Shown piece by piece: positions 25,879-34,821 of a DNA stretch of 64,000 nt. The first letter of the stretch is position 1. Every line of letters begins with the position of its first letter. Source of the DNA: Anaerolineales bacterium (GTDB lineage Bacteria > Chloroflexota > Anaerolineae > 4572-78 > J111); NCBI GenBank assembly GCA_020634855.1, contig JACKAU010000005.1:310001-374000 (forward strand). Reading direction: 5' to 3'. The notes beneath the pieces were generated by a model. That model did no database searches. It had not been told where the DNA came from and worked only from the letters and a program-made list of their open reading frames with translations. The position numbers and the translations under genes are program-made.

Positions 25879-26243
25879 GACGAGCCTCTTTCTCTCCGGC
25901 ACGCCGAACCGCTATGATCGGGGCGTGCCTTATGACCAAAAAAATCACCCTAATACCTTTATCTTACTAAATATAGTGGGTCTTTTCAAATTTTGTACGA
26001 TATGTAGGGGATAGGCCAACAGAACAAATGTTTGCAGACGTATTTATTATTATACCACAACTTTATCACTTCCGGCATAGAATTGCTGCGATTATTGAAA
26101 AATCGATGGGAATTTTAAGGTCGAAAGAGGTTTATTTAAATTTACCGGTCGTAACCAATCTGTAATCACCCGGCCGGCAAAATTATGCTATGATAAAAAT
26201 AGGCTTTTTGTGCGCTTATAAGTACTAATGAAACAGCCTTACA
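25879..26243. other. Divergent intergenic region dnaE / histidine kinase
   Basis: 365 bases shared by two divergent genes and hence with both promoters. TATGAT at 26189-26194 could be the -10 for the kinase gene, but no matching -35 is seen. A LexA-like half-palindrome lies at 26022-26033 (separate entry). No small gene supported. Confidence 0.5.
26022..26033. promoter_or_regulatory. Possible LexA-type box upstream of dnaE
   Basis: GAACAAATGTTT matches the Gram-positive SOS pattern GAAC-N4-GTTC at 11 of 12 positions. It lies 144 bases ahead of the dnaE start codon. The identical 12-mer recurs at 35541-35552. Confidence 0.3.
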
Positions 26244-27590
26244 ATGATGACAAAGACTATTGAAAAAAATCGAACCAAATATCTGCTACCCAAATTTGAA
26301 GCGCCGTGGGAAATTATTCGGTTTGGGATAACGACCATTATTTTAGGAGCGACGATAGTCCTCTTTTACTTCACCCTGTTTGTCTTTGTCGATTGGTTTT
26401 ATCCGGGGCTGTTGGGCTATCACAGCCGAGGTATTACCGTATTTTTGGCCGCGGTGCTAACGTTGCTGCTTTACCAGCCCCTCAAAGATGGTGTGCGAAG
26501 CATGATCGACAACCTCTTTTTCCGCGACACCGCCCGGTTGAATGAGGGCGTGGTGGTGGCGTGCCGGACTCTGGCCGATACCAATGATCGCGCCCGTCTC
26601 AAATTATATCTGGCCGAAGATCTGCCCAATCTACTTCAGGTCGATGGTATCTACCTCCACCATCACGCCCTACACTCCGTCCTGATTCGCCACGCAGTGA
26701 CGCTGCCGCTACAAATGGGAACGCGGGCGTTGGGCTATTTAACCATCGGCCCTAAATTGTCGGGGCGCTCATTTAGTGCTGAAGAGCGTGAGGCTTTAGG
26801 CGAGTTGCAGGAACAGGTCTCGCTGGTGCTGTCGGGCATTCAACTGGCCGAGGCTCGCGAGGAAGCGGAGCGAGTGGCCAGGCTAAAAAGTGAGTTCATC
26901 ACCAATGTTTCGCATCAAATTAGAACGCCGTTGAATGTCGTGATCAATTCCACCGGACTGGTGGCCGACGGCATATTGGGTGAAATCGGTCAAAAAGAAG
27001 CCCAATACCTATATCGGTCCGTGCAAGGTTCTGAGTATCTCAAAAAACTGCTAAACGACATCCTTGATATGACCAAGCTGGAAATCGGCCAACTCAGCCT
27101 CCAGCTTGAAACGTTAGATATTCATCTAATTCTTGATGATATTCTGCCGATGGTTCAAGATATGCTCAACGATAAGCCGGTTGAGCTCACTTTCGATATT
27201 GCCGCCAACCTACCATTTATCGTTGCCGATCGGCTGCGGTTTCGCCAAATTTTACTCAATCTCCTCTCAAACGCGGCCAAATTTACCCGGCAAGGATCAA
27301 TTACCTTGAAGATTTGGCAGAAACGAGGCTGGATCTTTTTCAGCGTTATCGATACCGGCATTGGCATTGCCAACGAAAATTTATCGTTAATTTTTGAAGA
27401 TTTCCAACAAGTTTCAACCAAACAGCCCAAAGAAGCGCAAATTGAACGGCGCCGGCATTTAGGCACCGGTCTGGGGATGCCCATCACCAAAGCTCTGGTT
27501 GAGTTACACGCCGGGCGGATTTGGGTTGAAAGTGAATTGGAGATTGGCTCTCGCTTCAACTTTGCCATACCCATTAAGGTCAAGAATTAA
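26244..27590 (+). CDS. Membrane sensor histidine kinase (first of a pair)
   Basis: 448 residues. Two predicted membrane helices (about 28-52 and 62-78), a cytoplasmic GAF-like segment (90-200), then HisKA with His in NVSHQIRTPLNVV (Gln replaces the usual Glu after His) and HATPase_c with ILLNLLSNAAKFT (N box), VIDTGIGIANENL (G1) and GTGLGMPITKALVELH (G2). Two bases after its stop begins a second kinase, then a receiver protein, so three signalling proteins form one operon. The Glu-to-Gln change in the H box is in a residue that aids phosphotransfer, so activity may be altered. Confidence 0.9.
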   Translation: MMTKTIEKNRTKYLLPKFEAPWEIIRFGITTIILGATIVLFYFTLFVFVDWFYPGLLGYHSRGITVFLAAVLTLLLYQPLKDGVRSMIDNLFFRDTARLNEGVVVACRTLADTNDRARLKLYLAEDLPNLLQVDGIYLHHHALHSVLIRHAVTLPLQMGTRALGYLTIGPKLSGRSFSAEEREALGELQEQVSLVLSGIQLAEAREEAERVARLKSEFITNVSHQIRTPLNVVINSTGLVADGILGEIGQKEAQYLYRSVQGSEYLKKLLNDILDMTKLEIGQLSLQLETLDIHLILDDILPMVQDMLNDKPVELTFDIAANLPFIVADRLRFRQILLNLLSNAAKFTRQGSITLKIWQKRGWIFFSVIDTGIGIANENLSLIFEDFQQVSTKQPKEAQIERRRHLGTGLGMPITKALVELHAGRIWVESELEIGSRFNFAIPIKVKN

Positions 27591-27592
27591 CT

Positions 27593-29980
27593 ATGGAAAT
27601 ACCCACCTACCCGTCGACCGACCTGCAAAAACATGATAAAGTTCAAATTTTTCTGTGGCGGCTGAAACGTTTCTCTAAAAATATCACCTGGCCCCTAGTT
27701 TGGCGCAATATGTTATTAACGGGGATTGGTCTGACCCTAGTTTATCTCACCTTCAATTTACAAAACAGCGCCCGCTGGATCAACCAACCTTTTGCCGGCT
27801 TTCTTCATCAAAATCAGGTTGTTGTCGAGGGCAATCTAGTCCTTAGCAATCGAATCCAGTCCCTGCCAAAGGATTTTATAAAGAAAGGGGAAATCATCTC
27901 GCAGGTTGACGGGCAACCGGTCGCCTCTTCAAACTGGCTGGTTGAGTATGTTCAACAGCGTCCGGGCCAGGATATCAATTATACTTTGCTTAGGCCGGAT
28001 GCATCACCGGCTTCAGTAGCGCTATTAGTTTTGGAATTCACCTGGCCTAATTTTATTCAGATGGTGGCTATACCGGGCATACTGAGTTTATTTATTTTAG
28101 TTACCGCTGCCACCATTATATACCTGGGGCATGAGTTATTCTTAGCCAAACTATTCACCCTATTTTCTGTAGCGCTGGCCATTCATTTGGGGAGTTTTCC
28201 CGGCTTCGCTACCGGCTATATGGCTGATTTCACGCTGGGATTGGCGCTGATGGCTCGAATCGTGCTGCCATGTTTCTTATTGCACATCCTGCTGTTGTTA
28301 TATCAGCCGGAAAAACTACTGGCTAAGCGGCCATACTTACTACCGCTGATTTACCTGCCTGTTTTGCCCTGCCTAGTCCATTTGCCCCAGATCTTTAGCC
28401 ACCCGATTGCCCATCGGAATTTGGTTTCAGTTATTGATGGATATACCATCATTTATAGCTGTATCGGGCTGGTTTTGCTATTAGAAATGATGCGACAGTC
28501 TAACGCCCAGCGATCTAGAAAGCGTGCGGCGGTGCTACTATTGGGAATATCCGGCCCGTTATTAATCCTCCTGATTAGCCTTTTGGTGAACCCCACTAAC
28601 CATAGCCAAATCTTTATGAGCTTACTGAATCGATATGGTTTGGTCGGGTTGCCGTTTGCGGTGGTGTGGTTGGCTATTCGCTATGGGGATTTTGGCTTTC
28701 AAGTAGCCCAACGCTCCTATTTCTTGTATTTGCGATTAATGTTGACCGGGTTGGTGGGTTATGTCTGTTTAATTGTGGTCATCAGCCCGACCGTGACCAA
28801 CCTTGATCTCTTTCAACCGCAAGATATTCCTATCATCTTAATCGGTGTGGCTATTGTTTTCGTCGTCCGGCTACTCTACAATAATCTGCACAATGTCGTT
28901 AGCGACTGGTTTTTCGGCAACGTCGACGAGTTTAAGGTCGGCTATCGCATTATTTCCCACAACCTGCCCAAGGTCGAAACCCGGCGTGATCTGGAGCGTG
29001 TCATTGGGCTGGATGTTCCATCAGATTTCAGGTTAAGAAATGCCGAGATCACCTCTCCGGGGAAAAAACCGAATATACGATATCTGCTAGCTTATCCGTT
29101 AACTGTTAATAATCTGCCGGTGGGCAATCTGTACCTTGGCGGGAAAATCAACGGTAAGCCTTTTACTGAGAAAGAACTGGAGATCATCGACGAGCTTAAA
29201 AAGCAGATTTCTTTGGCTTTGTGGAGCTTTGAGTTGGATGAAACGATTCACAAGGTCGAAGAGCTAACGCGGCTCAAAAGCCGTTTTCTGGCTCACGTTA
29301 CCCACGAACTGCGCACCCCGCTTAACGGCATTATCAATTACATCGGTTTTGTCCTGGATGATTTTCGCGGCGACCTCAATGCTGAACAGATCGATCATCT
29401 GGAGCGCGCCTTAAGCAGCGCCGAGCGCCTGCTGCACATCATCAACAACATCCTTGATATGAGTAAAATCGAAGCCGGGCAGATGAATTTGAACCGGCAG
29501 CCGGTTGATCTAGCCAAACTCGTGTCTGATCTGACGCCGGTTGTCCAGCACGAAATTCACGATAAGCCGATCGAACTCATCACCGATGTAGCGCCGAACC
29601 TGCCTGAAATTCCGGGCGATTACCTACGCATTCGCCAGATAATCTTGAATTTACTCTTTAACGCCGCTAAATTTACCGAATCGGGCAGTATCTATTTGCG
29701 TGTTTGGCCCGAAGTTGGCACAGTGGTGATTACTGTAGCCGATACCGGTCCCGGCATTGATGAACAACTCAAACCAACCATTTTTCAAAAATTTATGAGC
29801 GCCGGGTTAACTGACGTCGATCAGAACTTGGGGCCTGGTTTGAGCATGCCGATCACGAAAGCGCTGGTTGAATTACACGGCGGCCAGATCGATTTAACCA
29901 GCCGGCCGGGACAGGGGTCCACATTTGTGGTCACGCTTCCGATCGATCTGGTGGAACCGATCAATGGGCAGATAAAATAA
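27593..29980 (+). CDS. PDZ-like/7TM sensor histidine kinase (second of a pair)
   Basis: 795 residues. One helix (43-62), an external PDZ-like segment (about 95-150, KKGEIISQVDGQPVASS), roughly seven to eight helices (160-440), a short linker, then HisKA with HVTHELRTPLNGI (standard His-Glu) and HATPase_c. The N box ILNLLFNAAKFTESG and G1 box VADTGPGIDE are good, but the G2 box reads NLGPGLSMPITK rather than GTGLGL. The N-terminal plan is the same as in the kinase at 16046-20116, without GAF domains. It sits between a partner kinase and a receiver gene, so the two kinases may form a heterodimer feeding the receiver. Confidence 0.9.
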   Translation: MEIPTYPSTDLQKHDKVQIFLWRLKRFSKNITWPLVWRNMLLTGIGLTLVYLTFNLQNSARWINQPFAGFLHQNQVVVEGNLVLSNRIQSLPKDFIKKGEIISQVDGQPVASSNWLVEYVQQRPGQDINYTLLRPDASPASVALLVLEFTWPNFIQMVAIPGILSLFILVTAATIIYLGHELFLAKLFTLFSVALAIHLGSFPGFATGYMADFTLGLALMARIVLPCFLLHILLLLYQPEKLLAKRPYLLPLIYLPVLPCLVHLPQIFSHPIAHRNLVSVIDGYTIIYSCIGLVLLLEMMRQSNAQRSRKRAAVLLLGISGPLLILLISLLVNPTNHSQIFMSLLNRYGLVGLPFAVVWLAIRYGDFGFQVAQRSYFLYLRLMLTGLVGYVCLIVVISPTVTNLDLFQPQDIPIILIGVAIVFVVRLLYNNLHNVVSDWFFGNVDEFKVGYRIISHNLPKVETRRDLERVIGLDVPSDFRLRNAEITSPGKKPNIRYLLAYPLTVNNLPVGNLYLGGKINGKPFTEKELEIIDELKKQISLALWSFELDETIHKVEELTRLKSRFLAHVTHELRTPLNGIINYIGFVLDDFRGDLNAEQIDHLERALSSAERLLHIINNILDMSKIEAGQMNLNRQPVDLAKLVSDLTPVVQHEIHDKPIELITDVAPNLPEIPGDYLRIRQIILNLLFNAAKFTESGSIYLRVWPEVGTVVITVADTGPGIDEQLKPTIFQKFMSAGLTDVDQNLGPGLSMPITKALVELHGGQIDLTSRPGQGSTFVVTLPIDLVEPINGQIK

Positions 29981-29993
29981 GGGGAGAACAATA

Positions 29994-30404
29994 ATGACAG
30001 AAGATTTAAAGAATTATAACGCCCTGGTGGTGGAAGATGATGCTTCCGGGTTGGCAATTATCGCGGTTATGCTGCGCCGTTTGGGCATGCGCACGGTCAT
30101 GGAGCGATTCGCCGACTCCGCCATTGAGCGGGCGAAGAGCATGACGAAGCTCGATGTGGTTTTTCTAGATTTGGGTCTGCCCGACGCCGATGGCTACGAA
30201 GTACTCCAAGCGCTCAGAAGTGATCCCACCTTAAAAGATGTGCCGGTTATCGCCGTCACGGCGCGAGACGCCGGCACCGAACTACCCAAAACCCAAGCGG
30301 CCGGCTTTGACGGCTTCTTAGGCAAACCACTTAACCGCAACCGCTTTCCCGACCAAGTCCGCCGTATCATTAGAGGTGAAGGTGTTTGGGAGATCTATCA
30401 GTAA
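29994..30404 (+). CDS. Single-domain response regulator of the two-kinase operon
   Basis: 136 residues, one REC domain: VVEDD near residue 12, phospho-acceptor in VVFLDLGLPDADG (near 56), switch Thr in VIAVTARD, conserved Lys in GFLGKPL. Strong ribosome binding site (AGGGGAG) seven bases before the ATG, 13 bases after the second kinase. No DNA-binding part. Its last 35 bases overlap the convergent M50-like gene. Confidence 0.92.
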   Translation: MTEDLKNYNALVVEDDASGLAIIAVMLRRLGMRTVMERFADSAIERAKSMTKLDVVFLDLGLPDADGYEVLQALRSDPTLKDVPVIAVTARDAGTELPKTQAAGFDGFLGKPLNRNRFPDQVRRIIRGEGVWEIYQ

Positions 30405-31176
30405 TTTGAACCGATGGCCGGCCGGGAACCAACCAAGTAGCCCAAATAGCGCCGCCGATCAACACGAAGGCCACGGCAGCCCAGACTAAAGCCCAAACAA
30501 TAGCCGGAATAAATGTTAGTTCAGCCATTGATTGGGCGTCGCTGCTGGCGGGGGTTAAGAAAGGCATCGATAAACCAATCACCGTTATAATATCTGCAAA
30601 GGCGGCTAATCCGGCCCGAATAGCGATAAAGTTGAGTAAAAACACAATCCACGCGGGCGAGGCCTTAACTGCTACTAGCAAAAATAGAGCGCCAAAAAAG
30701 ACCCCGCTGATGGTTGTTAGCACGCCGCCCAGCAATTGATCGGTAAAGATGCTGGGGATGGCGTATCGCAACGTAAACAAAATCATGACCAGACCAATCG
30801 TGGCCATAGCGATGCGGCCCCAGCGATGATTGCGACCCAGCATAATCAAAATGGCCCCAAACACAGCCACCCCTAGATATCCGGCTGGAATGACCAGCAA
30901 TCGCCAACCGCCGGCGGTGTAGGCCAAACCCGATCCGTCGGAAAAGATAACAAACCGGATAAAGCTGCCGCCGGTGATTAAGGCGGCTAAGCCGTGGCTT
31001 AATTCGTGGACGATGGTAATTAGCAGGCGAAACGGGTAATTTAAAAACGCCAACCAAGGCACTATCGCCAGCAAAGTGGCCGCCACCCCTGCCACGCCAA
31101 TTAGAATTAAGGTTTGTTGGGTGGTAATTTCACCGTCTTTGGAATTAATTTTAAAGAATTCAAATTTGTTCATCAT
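30370..31176 (-). CDS. M50B-like integral membrane metalloprotease
   Basis: 268 residues with about six to seven membrane helices. The zinc motif HELSH lies in helix 2 (LLITIVHELSHGLAAL, near residue 59), followed by ITGG as in the M50B group of intramembrane proteases; a second metal ligand near the C-terminal helices is not obvious. Family members of this small kind are mostly uncharacterised, and some may not cleave proteins at all. The gene is convergent with, and overlaps by 35 bases, the receiver gene upstream. I see no PDZ domain, unlike site-2 proteases such as RseP. Confidence 0.8.
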   Translation of the reverse strand: MMNKFEFFKINSKDGEITTQQTLILIGVAGVAATLLAIVPWLAFLNYPFRLLITIVHELSHGLAALITGGSFIRFVIFSDGSGLAYTAGGWRLLVIPAGYLGVAVFGAILIMLGRNHRWGRIAMATIGLVMILFTLRYAIPSIFTDQLLGGVLTTISGVFFGALFLLVAVKASPAWIVFLLNFIAIRAGLAAFADIITVIGLSMPFLTPASSDAQSMAELTFIPAIVWALVWAAVAFVLIGGAIWATWLVPGRPSVQITDRSPKHLHL

Positions 31177-31339
31177 TTATCACGCCAGGATTAGAATTAT
31201 TAGAGCTTATAGTATCATACCCATTTGGACCCGTCTCAACAATTGACCAACTGAATTTCGGACAACATTCAACGATCGGCGTTGGTTATAGGCTTATTTG
31301 ACTAGACCGATCTGAAACTATTTTCCCACCCGCAACCCA

Positions 31340-31369
31340 TTGCCATCATATTGTTACTTAGGTTATAAT
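31340..31369 (+). promoter_or_regulatory. Sigma70-type promoter with long leader
   Basis: TTGCCA (31340-31345), 18-base spacer, TATAAT (31364-31369). The next gene on this strand begins at 31673, so the transcript would have a leader near 300 bases carrying the palindrome at 31397-31478. Confidence 0.5.
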
Positions 31370-31396
31370 AGAAACGACATATTTATTCAGTAGCTG

Positions 31397-31478
31397 AGGT
31401 GACTGGCACTTTGTCTAAGTAAACGTCGCGTTGTATTGCAAGTGATATTCTCAATTTCAACAAAAACGCCAGTCACCT
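31397..31478 (+). repeat. Leader hairpin AGGTGACTGGC / GCCAGTCACCT
   Basis: Perfect 11-bp arms (31397-31407, 31468-31478), 60-base loop, outer TTCA/TGAA pairing partly possible. It lies directly downstream of the promoter above. The rest of the 496-base gap 31177-31672 holds only AT-rich sequence with a TTGATTGATTGATTA run near 31556. Confidence 0.6.
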
Positions 31479-31672
31479 GAATAGTAACAAAACAATTATC
31501 AATATCAGTTCATGCAACTTAACAACTCATAAATCAAACAAGCCAATTAGCTTGTTGATTGATTGATTAAATGATTCTCATGACAAACTAACTATCCAGC
31601 TATTCAGACCATTTCCTCACGCATACAGTCCAGTTTCAAGAAGTCGCTTAAGGCGGTGACAGGAGAAATTCG

Positions 31673-32365
31673 GTGAACGACAAAATCTTAATTATCGACG
31701 ATGACCCCAGCTTCACCCAAATCGTTCAACACGGTTTAACCTGCGAAGGGTATCAAGTAATCACAGCCCGGGATGGGCAAGAAGGTATCCGCCTCTTCTT
31801 CGAGTGTCAGCCTGATTTGATAATTTTGGATATTACTATGCCTCGCCTAAACGGCTATCAGGTTTGCCAACGGGTTCGAGACATAGCCGATACCCCGGTT
31901 ATCATGCTTACGGCGCTAGGCAACGAGGAGGATATCATCAAAGGACTCGAACTGGGAGCCGACGATTATCTCACCAAACCCTTCCGTACCGGTGAATTAG
32001 TAGCCCGTGTGCAAGCGACTCTACGCCGCAGCCGCACCACAGTCATATTACCCAAAAACTTATCTTACCAGGATGGTCACCTATTTATCGATCTGGAAAC
32101 TCGCCGCATTGAAGTTAATGGCAAGCTCGTCAAACTTACTCCCACCGAATACAAACTGTTAGAACTACTGGTCAAAAATAAAGGCCGTATTATCGGAACC
32201 CAGCAAATTTTAGAAAAAGTCTGGGGGTTCGAGTATATCGATGACGTCGATTACCTGCGCGTTTATATCTGGCACTTACGGCGTAAACTTGAACCCGATC
32301 CTAAAAATCCCATTTATCTCCTCAACGAACAATTCGTTGGATATCGTTTTGAGGTTCAAAGCTGA
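31673..32365 (+). CDS. OmpR/PhoB-family response regulator
   Basis: 230 residues: receiver domain (1-120; DDD near 9, phospho-Asp in LIILDITMPRLNG near 52, Thr in MLTALG, Lys in YLTKPF) and winged-helix DNA-binding domain (130-230; LTPTEYKLLELLVKNKG, VDYLRVYIWHLRRKLEPDPKNP, GYRFE). GTG start with AGGAG eight bases upstream. It controls transcription after phosphorylation by an unknown kinase; no kinase gene is adjacent, but membrane kinases at 16046 and 26244-29980 are candidates. The leader is long and structured (see preceding entries). Confidence 0.94.
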   Translation: MNDKILIIDDDPSFTQIVQHGLTCEGYQVITARDGQEGIRLFFECQPDLIILDITMPRLNGYQVCQRVRDIADTPVIMLTALGNEEDIIKGLELGADDYLTKPFRTGELVARVQATLRRSRTTVILPKNLSYQDGHLFIDLETRRIEVNGKLVKLTPTEYKLLELLVKNKGRIIGTQQILEKVWGFEYIDDVDYLRVYIWHLRRKLEPDPKNPIYLLNEQFVGYRFEVQS

Positions 32366-32378
32366 CTACGAAATAGAA

Positions 32379-32435
32379 GTTGGTTGGTTGGTTGGTTTGA
32401 GGGTTGGTTGGCACGAGCCAACTGAACAACCAACT
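32379..32435. repeat. GTTGG tandem run with inverted CCAAC partner
   Basis: A run of GTTGG units (32379-32412) is followed by GCCAACTGAACAACCAAC, giving a possible hairpin between the regulator and epimerase genes. No T-run follows, so a terminator role is uncertain. Confidence 0.4.
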
Positions 32436-32478
32436 ATCCATCTATCCACTCATTTATTTTTCCACAGGATACACTATT

Positions 32479-33414
32479 ATGACTACATGCTTAGTAACGG
32501 GCGGAGCCGGTTTTATCGGCTCGCACATTGTTGATGCTTTGGCTGCACGCGGCGATAAGGTTCGCGTGTTAGACAACTTATCAACCGGCCATCGTCAAAA
32601 TTTAGCACACCTGATCGGTCAAATCGAATTCATTGAAGGCGACCTCCGGAATGACGCCGCCGTTCGAGACACCGTAACTGACGTTGATCTTGTTTTTCAC
32701 CTGGCTGCAATGGTCTCCGTGCCGGAGTCGATGGCCAAGCCGCTTGAGGCTGAAGACGTTAACGCCTTAGGGACTCTTAGGCTGCTAAGTTTGGCCGCAG
32801 AAGCGGGCGTGCGCCGCCTGGTGCTCAGCTCTACCTGCGCCGTCTATGGCGATGAACCGACGCTGCCAAAGACAGAAGTGATGGCGCCCCAGCCCAAATC
32901 CCCCTACGCGATTAGCAAGCTCGCTGCTGAAAATTATTGCTGTTTATTTAATGATTCCTTTGGCCTGGAAACCGTAGTTCTCCGCTATTTCAACGTCTTC
33001 GGTCCTCGCCAAGACCCATCTTCCGCCTACTCCGGCGTTATCTCTATTTTTGTCGATAAAATGATGCGTGGCGAAGTCCCTCTTATATTTGGCGATGGAG
33101 AACAGACACGCGATTTTGTTTTTGTTAAAGATGTTGTACGGGCCAATTTACTGGCAGCGCATAAACCGAAAGCGGCCGGCCAACGGTTTAACATTGGAAC
33201 CGAACGTCAAATTACCATTAACCATCTCTTTAGAATTTTATCTCAAATTTTCAAGCTCGATATCAACCCCATTTACCAACCGTCCCGGTCAGGTGATATC
33301 CGCTACTCCTATGCCGACGCCAGCCGGGCCAAAACCATGCTGGATTGGACCGCCCAAGTTAGCTTTGAGCTGGGACTCTCCCACCTGGTGGATAGCGTAA
33401 TCACGTCCTCATAA
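32479..33414 (+). CDS. NAD-dependent nucleotide-sugar epimerase (GalE-like SDR)
   Basis: 311 residues, extended short-chain dehydrogenase fold. NAD motif TGGAGFIGSHIVDALAARG at the very start, DLRNDAAV and HLAAMVSVPES in the cofactor region, Ser/Thr of SSTCAVYGDE, and catalytic Tyr-Lys in SPYAISKLAAE (about 147-151). C-terminal substrate region has ADASRAKTMLDW. Likely a UDP-glucose/UDP-glucuronate 4-epimerase type enzyme giving precursors for cell-surface glycans; exact sugar not determined. The ATG at 32479 is chosen because the NAD motif must be near the N-terminus and ACAGGA precedes it. Confidence 0.88.
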   Translation: MTTCLVTGGAGFIGSHIVDALAARGDKVRVLDNLSTGHRQNLAHLIGQIEFIEGDLRNDAAVRDTVTDVDLVFHLAAMVSVPESMAKPLEAEDVNALGTLRLLSLAAEAGVRRLVLSSTCAVYGDEPTLPKTEVMAPQPKSPYAISKLAAENYCCLFNDSFGLETVVLRYFNVFGPRQDPSSAYSGVISIFVDKMMRGEVPLIFGDGEQTRDFVFVKDVVRANLLAAHKPKAAGQRFNIGTERQITINHLFRILSQIFKLDINPIYQPSRSGDIRYSYADASRAKTMLDWTAQVSFELGLSHLVDSVITSS

Positions 33415-33469
33415 AAAACATCGCTCATCCAAAATTGAGCGAAGGTCCTTCCACTTTCATAACCTCAAC

Positions 33470-33499
33470 TTGATAATTTTAGCCATTTGCGGGTAATAT
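33470..33499 (+). promoter_or_regulatory. Possible promoter of the fructose bisphosphatase gene
   Basis: TTGATA (33470-33475), 18-base spacer, TAATAT (33494-33499), giving a leader of about 120 bases that contains the palindrome at 33539-33576. Confidence 0.4.
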
Positions 33500-33527
33500 A
33501 GCCGTCATAAAAATTTAACATCTCTAT

Positions 33528-33588
33528 TCAATAGACCGGGCGACTGGCGCTTCATTGCGTGAACAAAAAGATCCAGTCCCCTGAAAAA
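33528..33588 (+). repeat. Leader hairpin related to the one at 31397-31478
   Basis: GGGCGACTGG (33538-33547) can pair with CCAGTCCCC (33573-33581), with flanking TTCA and TGAA as in the 31.4-kb copy. The shared order TATTCA-TAG-GG-GACTGGC-CTT then CCAGTC-CCTGAA is kept although loops differ in length. Confidence 0.5.
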
Positions 33589-33628
33589 TTGCAATTAAAC
33601 CCGTTTAAGAGAGTTGAGGAAAAAAACT

Positions 33629-34645
33629 ATGTCTGTAAAACCCGATAGAAACTTGGCTATGGAGCTGGTCCGCGTCACTGAAGCGGCCGCGCTATCAGCC
33701 GCTCACTACATGGGATTGGGCAACAAAGAAGCCGGGGACCAAGCGGCTGTCGACAGCATGCGAGCAGTGCTGGACACCATCAACATGGACGGCACCATCG
33801 TCATTGGGGAGGGTGAAAAAGATGAAGCCCCCATGCTGTTTAATGGCGAAAAGGTGGGCGCCGGTAATCCCCCAGCAGTCGATGTGGCGGTAGACCCGGT
33901 TGAAGGCACCCGGCTGCTGGCTTTAGGGCGGCCCAATGCCACTTCGGTCATCGCCATTGCCGAACGCCACACGATGTGGAACCCCGGTTCATCCCTCTAT
34001 ATGAAGAAAATTGTGGTCGATCGAAATGCCAAAGACGCCATCGATATTAGCCTGTCAACTACGGAAAATCTTCACCGGATAGCCAAGGCGCTCGGACGAA
34101 CCGTCAATGAGCTAACCGTCTTTGTCTTAGACAAGCCCCGTCATCAAGATCTCATTGCCGAGATACGCCAGGCCGGGGCGCGCATTTCAATTCAAACCGA
34201 TGGTGATGTGATCGGAGCGTTGATGGCGGCTATTCCGGGCACCGGGGTCGATATTTTGATGGGGACGGGTGGCACACCTGAAGGGATTATCGCCGCTGCG
34301 GCCGTCAAGGCGTTGAATGGCGGAATGCAAGCGATGTGTGATCCCCAAAGTGATGCCGAGCGAGAAAAAATCATGGCCGAAATAGGAACAGATATCAATA
34401 AAACGCTTCTGTTGGAAGATTTAATTAAGGCCGATGACGCCTTTTTTGCGGCAACCGGCATCACCGACGGCCCATTTTTAGAAGGCGTTCACTATGACCG
34501 CCAAGGAGGGGTGACAACGCATAGTATTGTCATCCGCGCCCTGTCCGGATCGATGCGTTACGTTAAAGGTATTCACCAACTTAGACGAGGGCTAGACTTT
34601 AGGCGGTTAGATGTCAAAGAGGCCGTCGAAGTGGCGACTCTGTAA
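33629..34645 (+). CDS. glpX: Class II fructose-1,6-bisphosphatase
   Basis: 338 residues. GlpX-type, metal-dependent phosphatase of gluconeogenesis. Metal and substrate motifs: IVIGEGEKDEAPML (near 55), VDVAVDPVEGTRLLALG (near 80-96), and later GGTPEGIIAAAAVKALNGGMQA. The ATG at 33629 is preceded by GAGGA (33616-33620) at eight bases; an in-frame TTG at 33614 lies before that. A strong terminator follows. With the PPi-type PFK at 20490, fructose-1,6-bisphosphate cycling would be controlled at both steps. Confidence 0.95.
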   Translation: MSVKPDRNLAMELVRVTEAAALSAAHYMGLGNKEAGDQAAVDSMRAVLDTINMDGTIVIGEGEKDEAPMLFNGEKVGAGNPPAVDVAVDPVEGTRLLALGRPNATSVIAIAERHTMWNPGSSLYMKKIVVDRNAKDAIDISLSTTENLHRIAKALGRTVNELTVFVLDKPRHQDLIAEIRQAGARISIQTDGDVIGALMAAIPGTGVDILMGTGGTPEGIIAAAAVKALNGGMQAMCDPQSDAEREKIMAEIGTDINKTLLLEDLIKADDAFFAATGITDGPFLEGVHYDRQGGVTTHSIVIRALSGSMRYVKGIHQLRRGLDFRRLDVKEAVEVATL

Positions 34646-34655
34646 ATAGGCAAAA

Positions 34656-34684
34656 AAAATCCGGCTTAGACGCCGGATTTTTTT
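34656..34684 (+). terminator. Rho-independent terminator after glpX
   Basis: Stem AAATCCGGC / GCCGGATTT with TTAGAC loop and a following run of T, 11 bases after the stop codon. Confidence 0.93.
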
Positions 34685-34821
34685 ATGGTCCCTTTTTCTC
34701 CTCAATGTGGATAACTGGCAGCCAAACTGTGGGCAACTCGACTTGATCTGGGGAAAAGTGAGGATAATGCTGTGGATATTTAAATTTTTTTGTGGATAGT
34801 TAAAAGTATTTAAACCGATTA

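Noticed and set aside
32404..32478. N-terminal extension of the epimerase
   Set aside because: It is encoded by the GTTGG/CCAAC repeat and would put 25 residues ahead of the NAD-binding motif that normally begins the protein.
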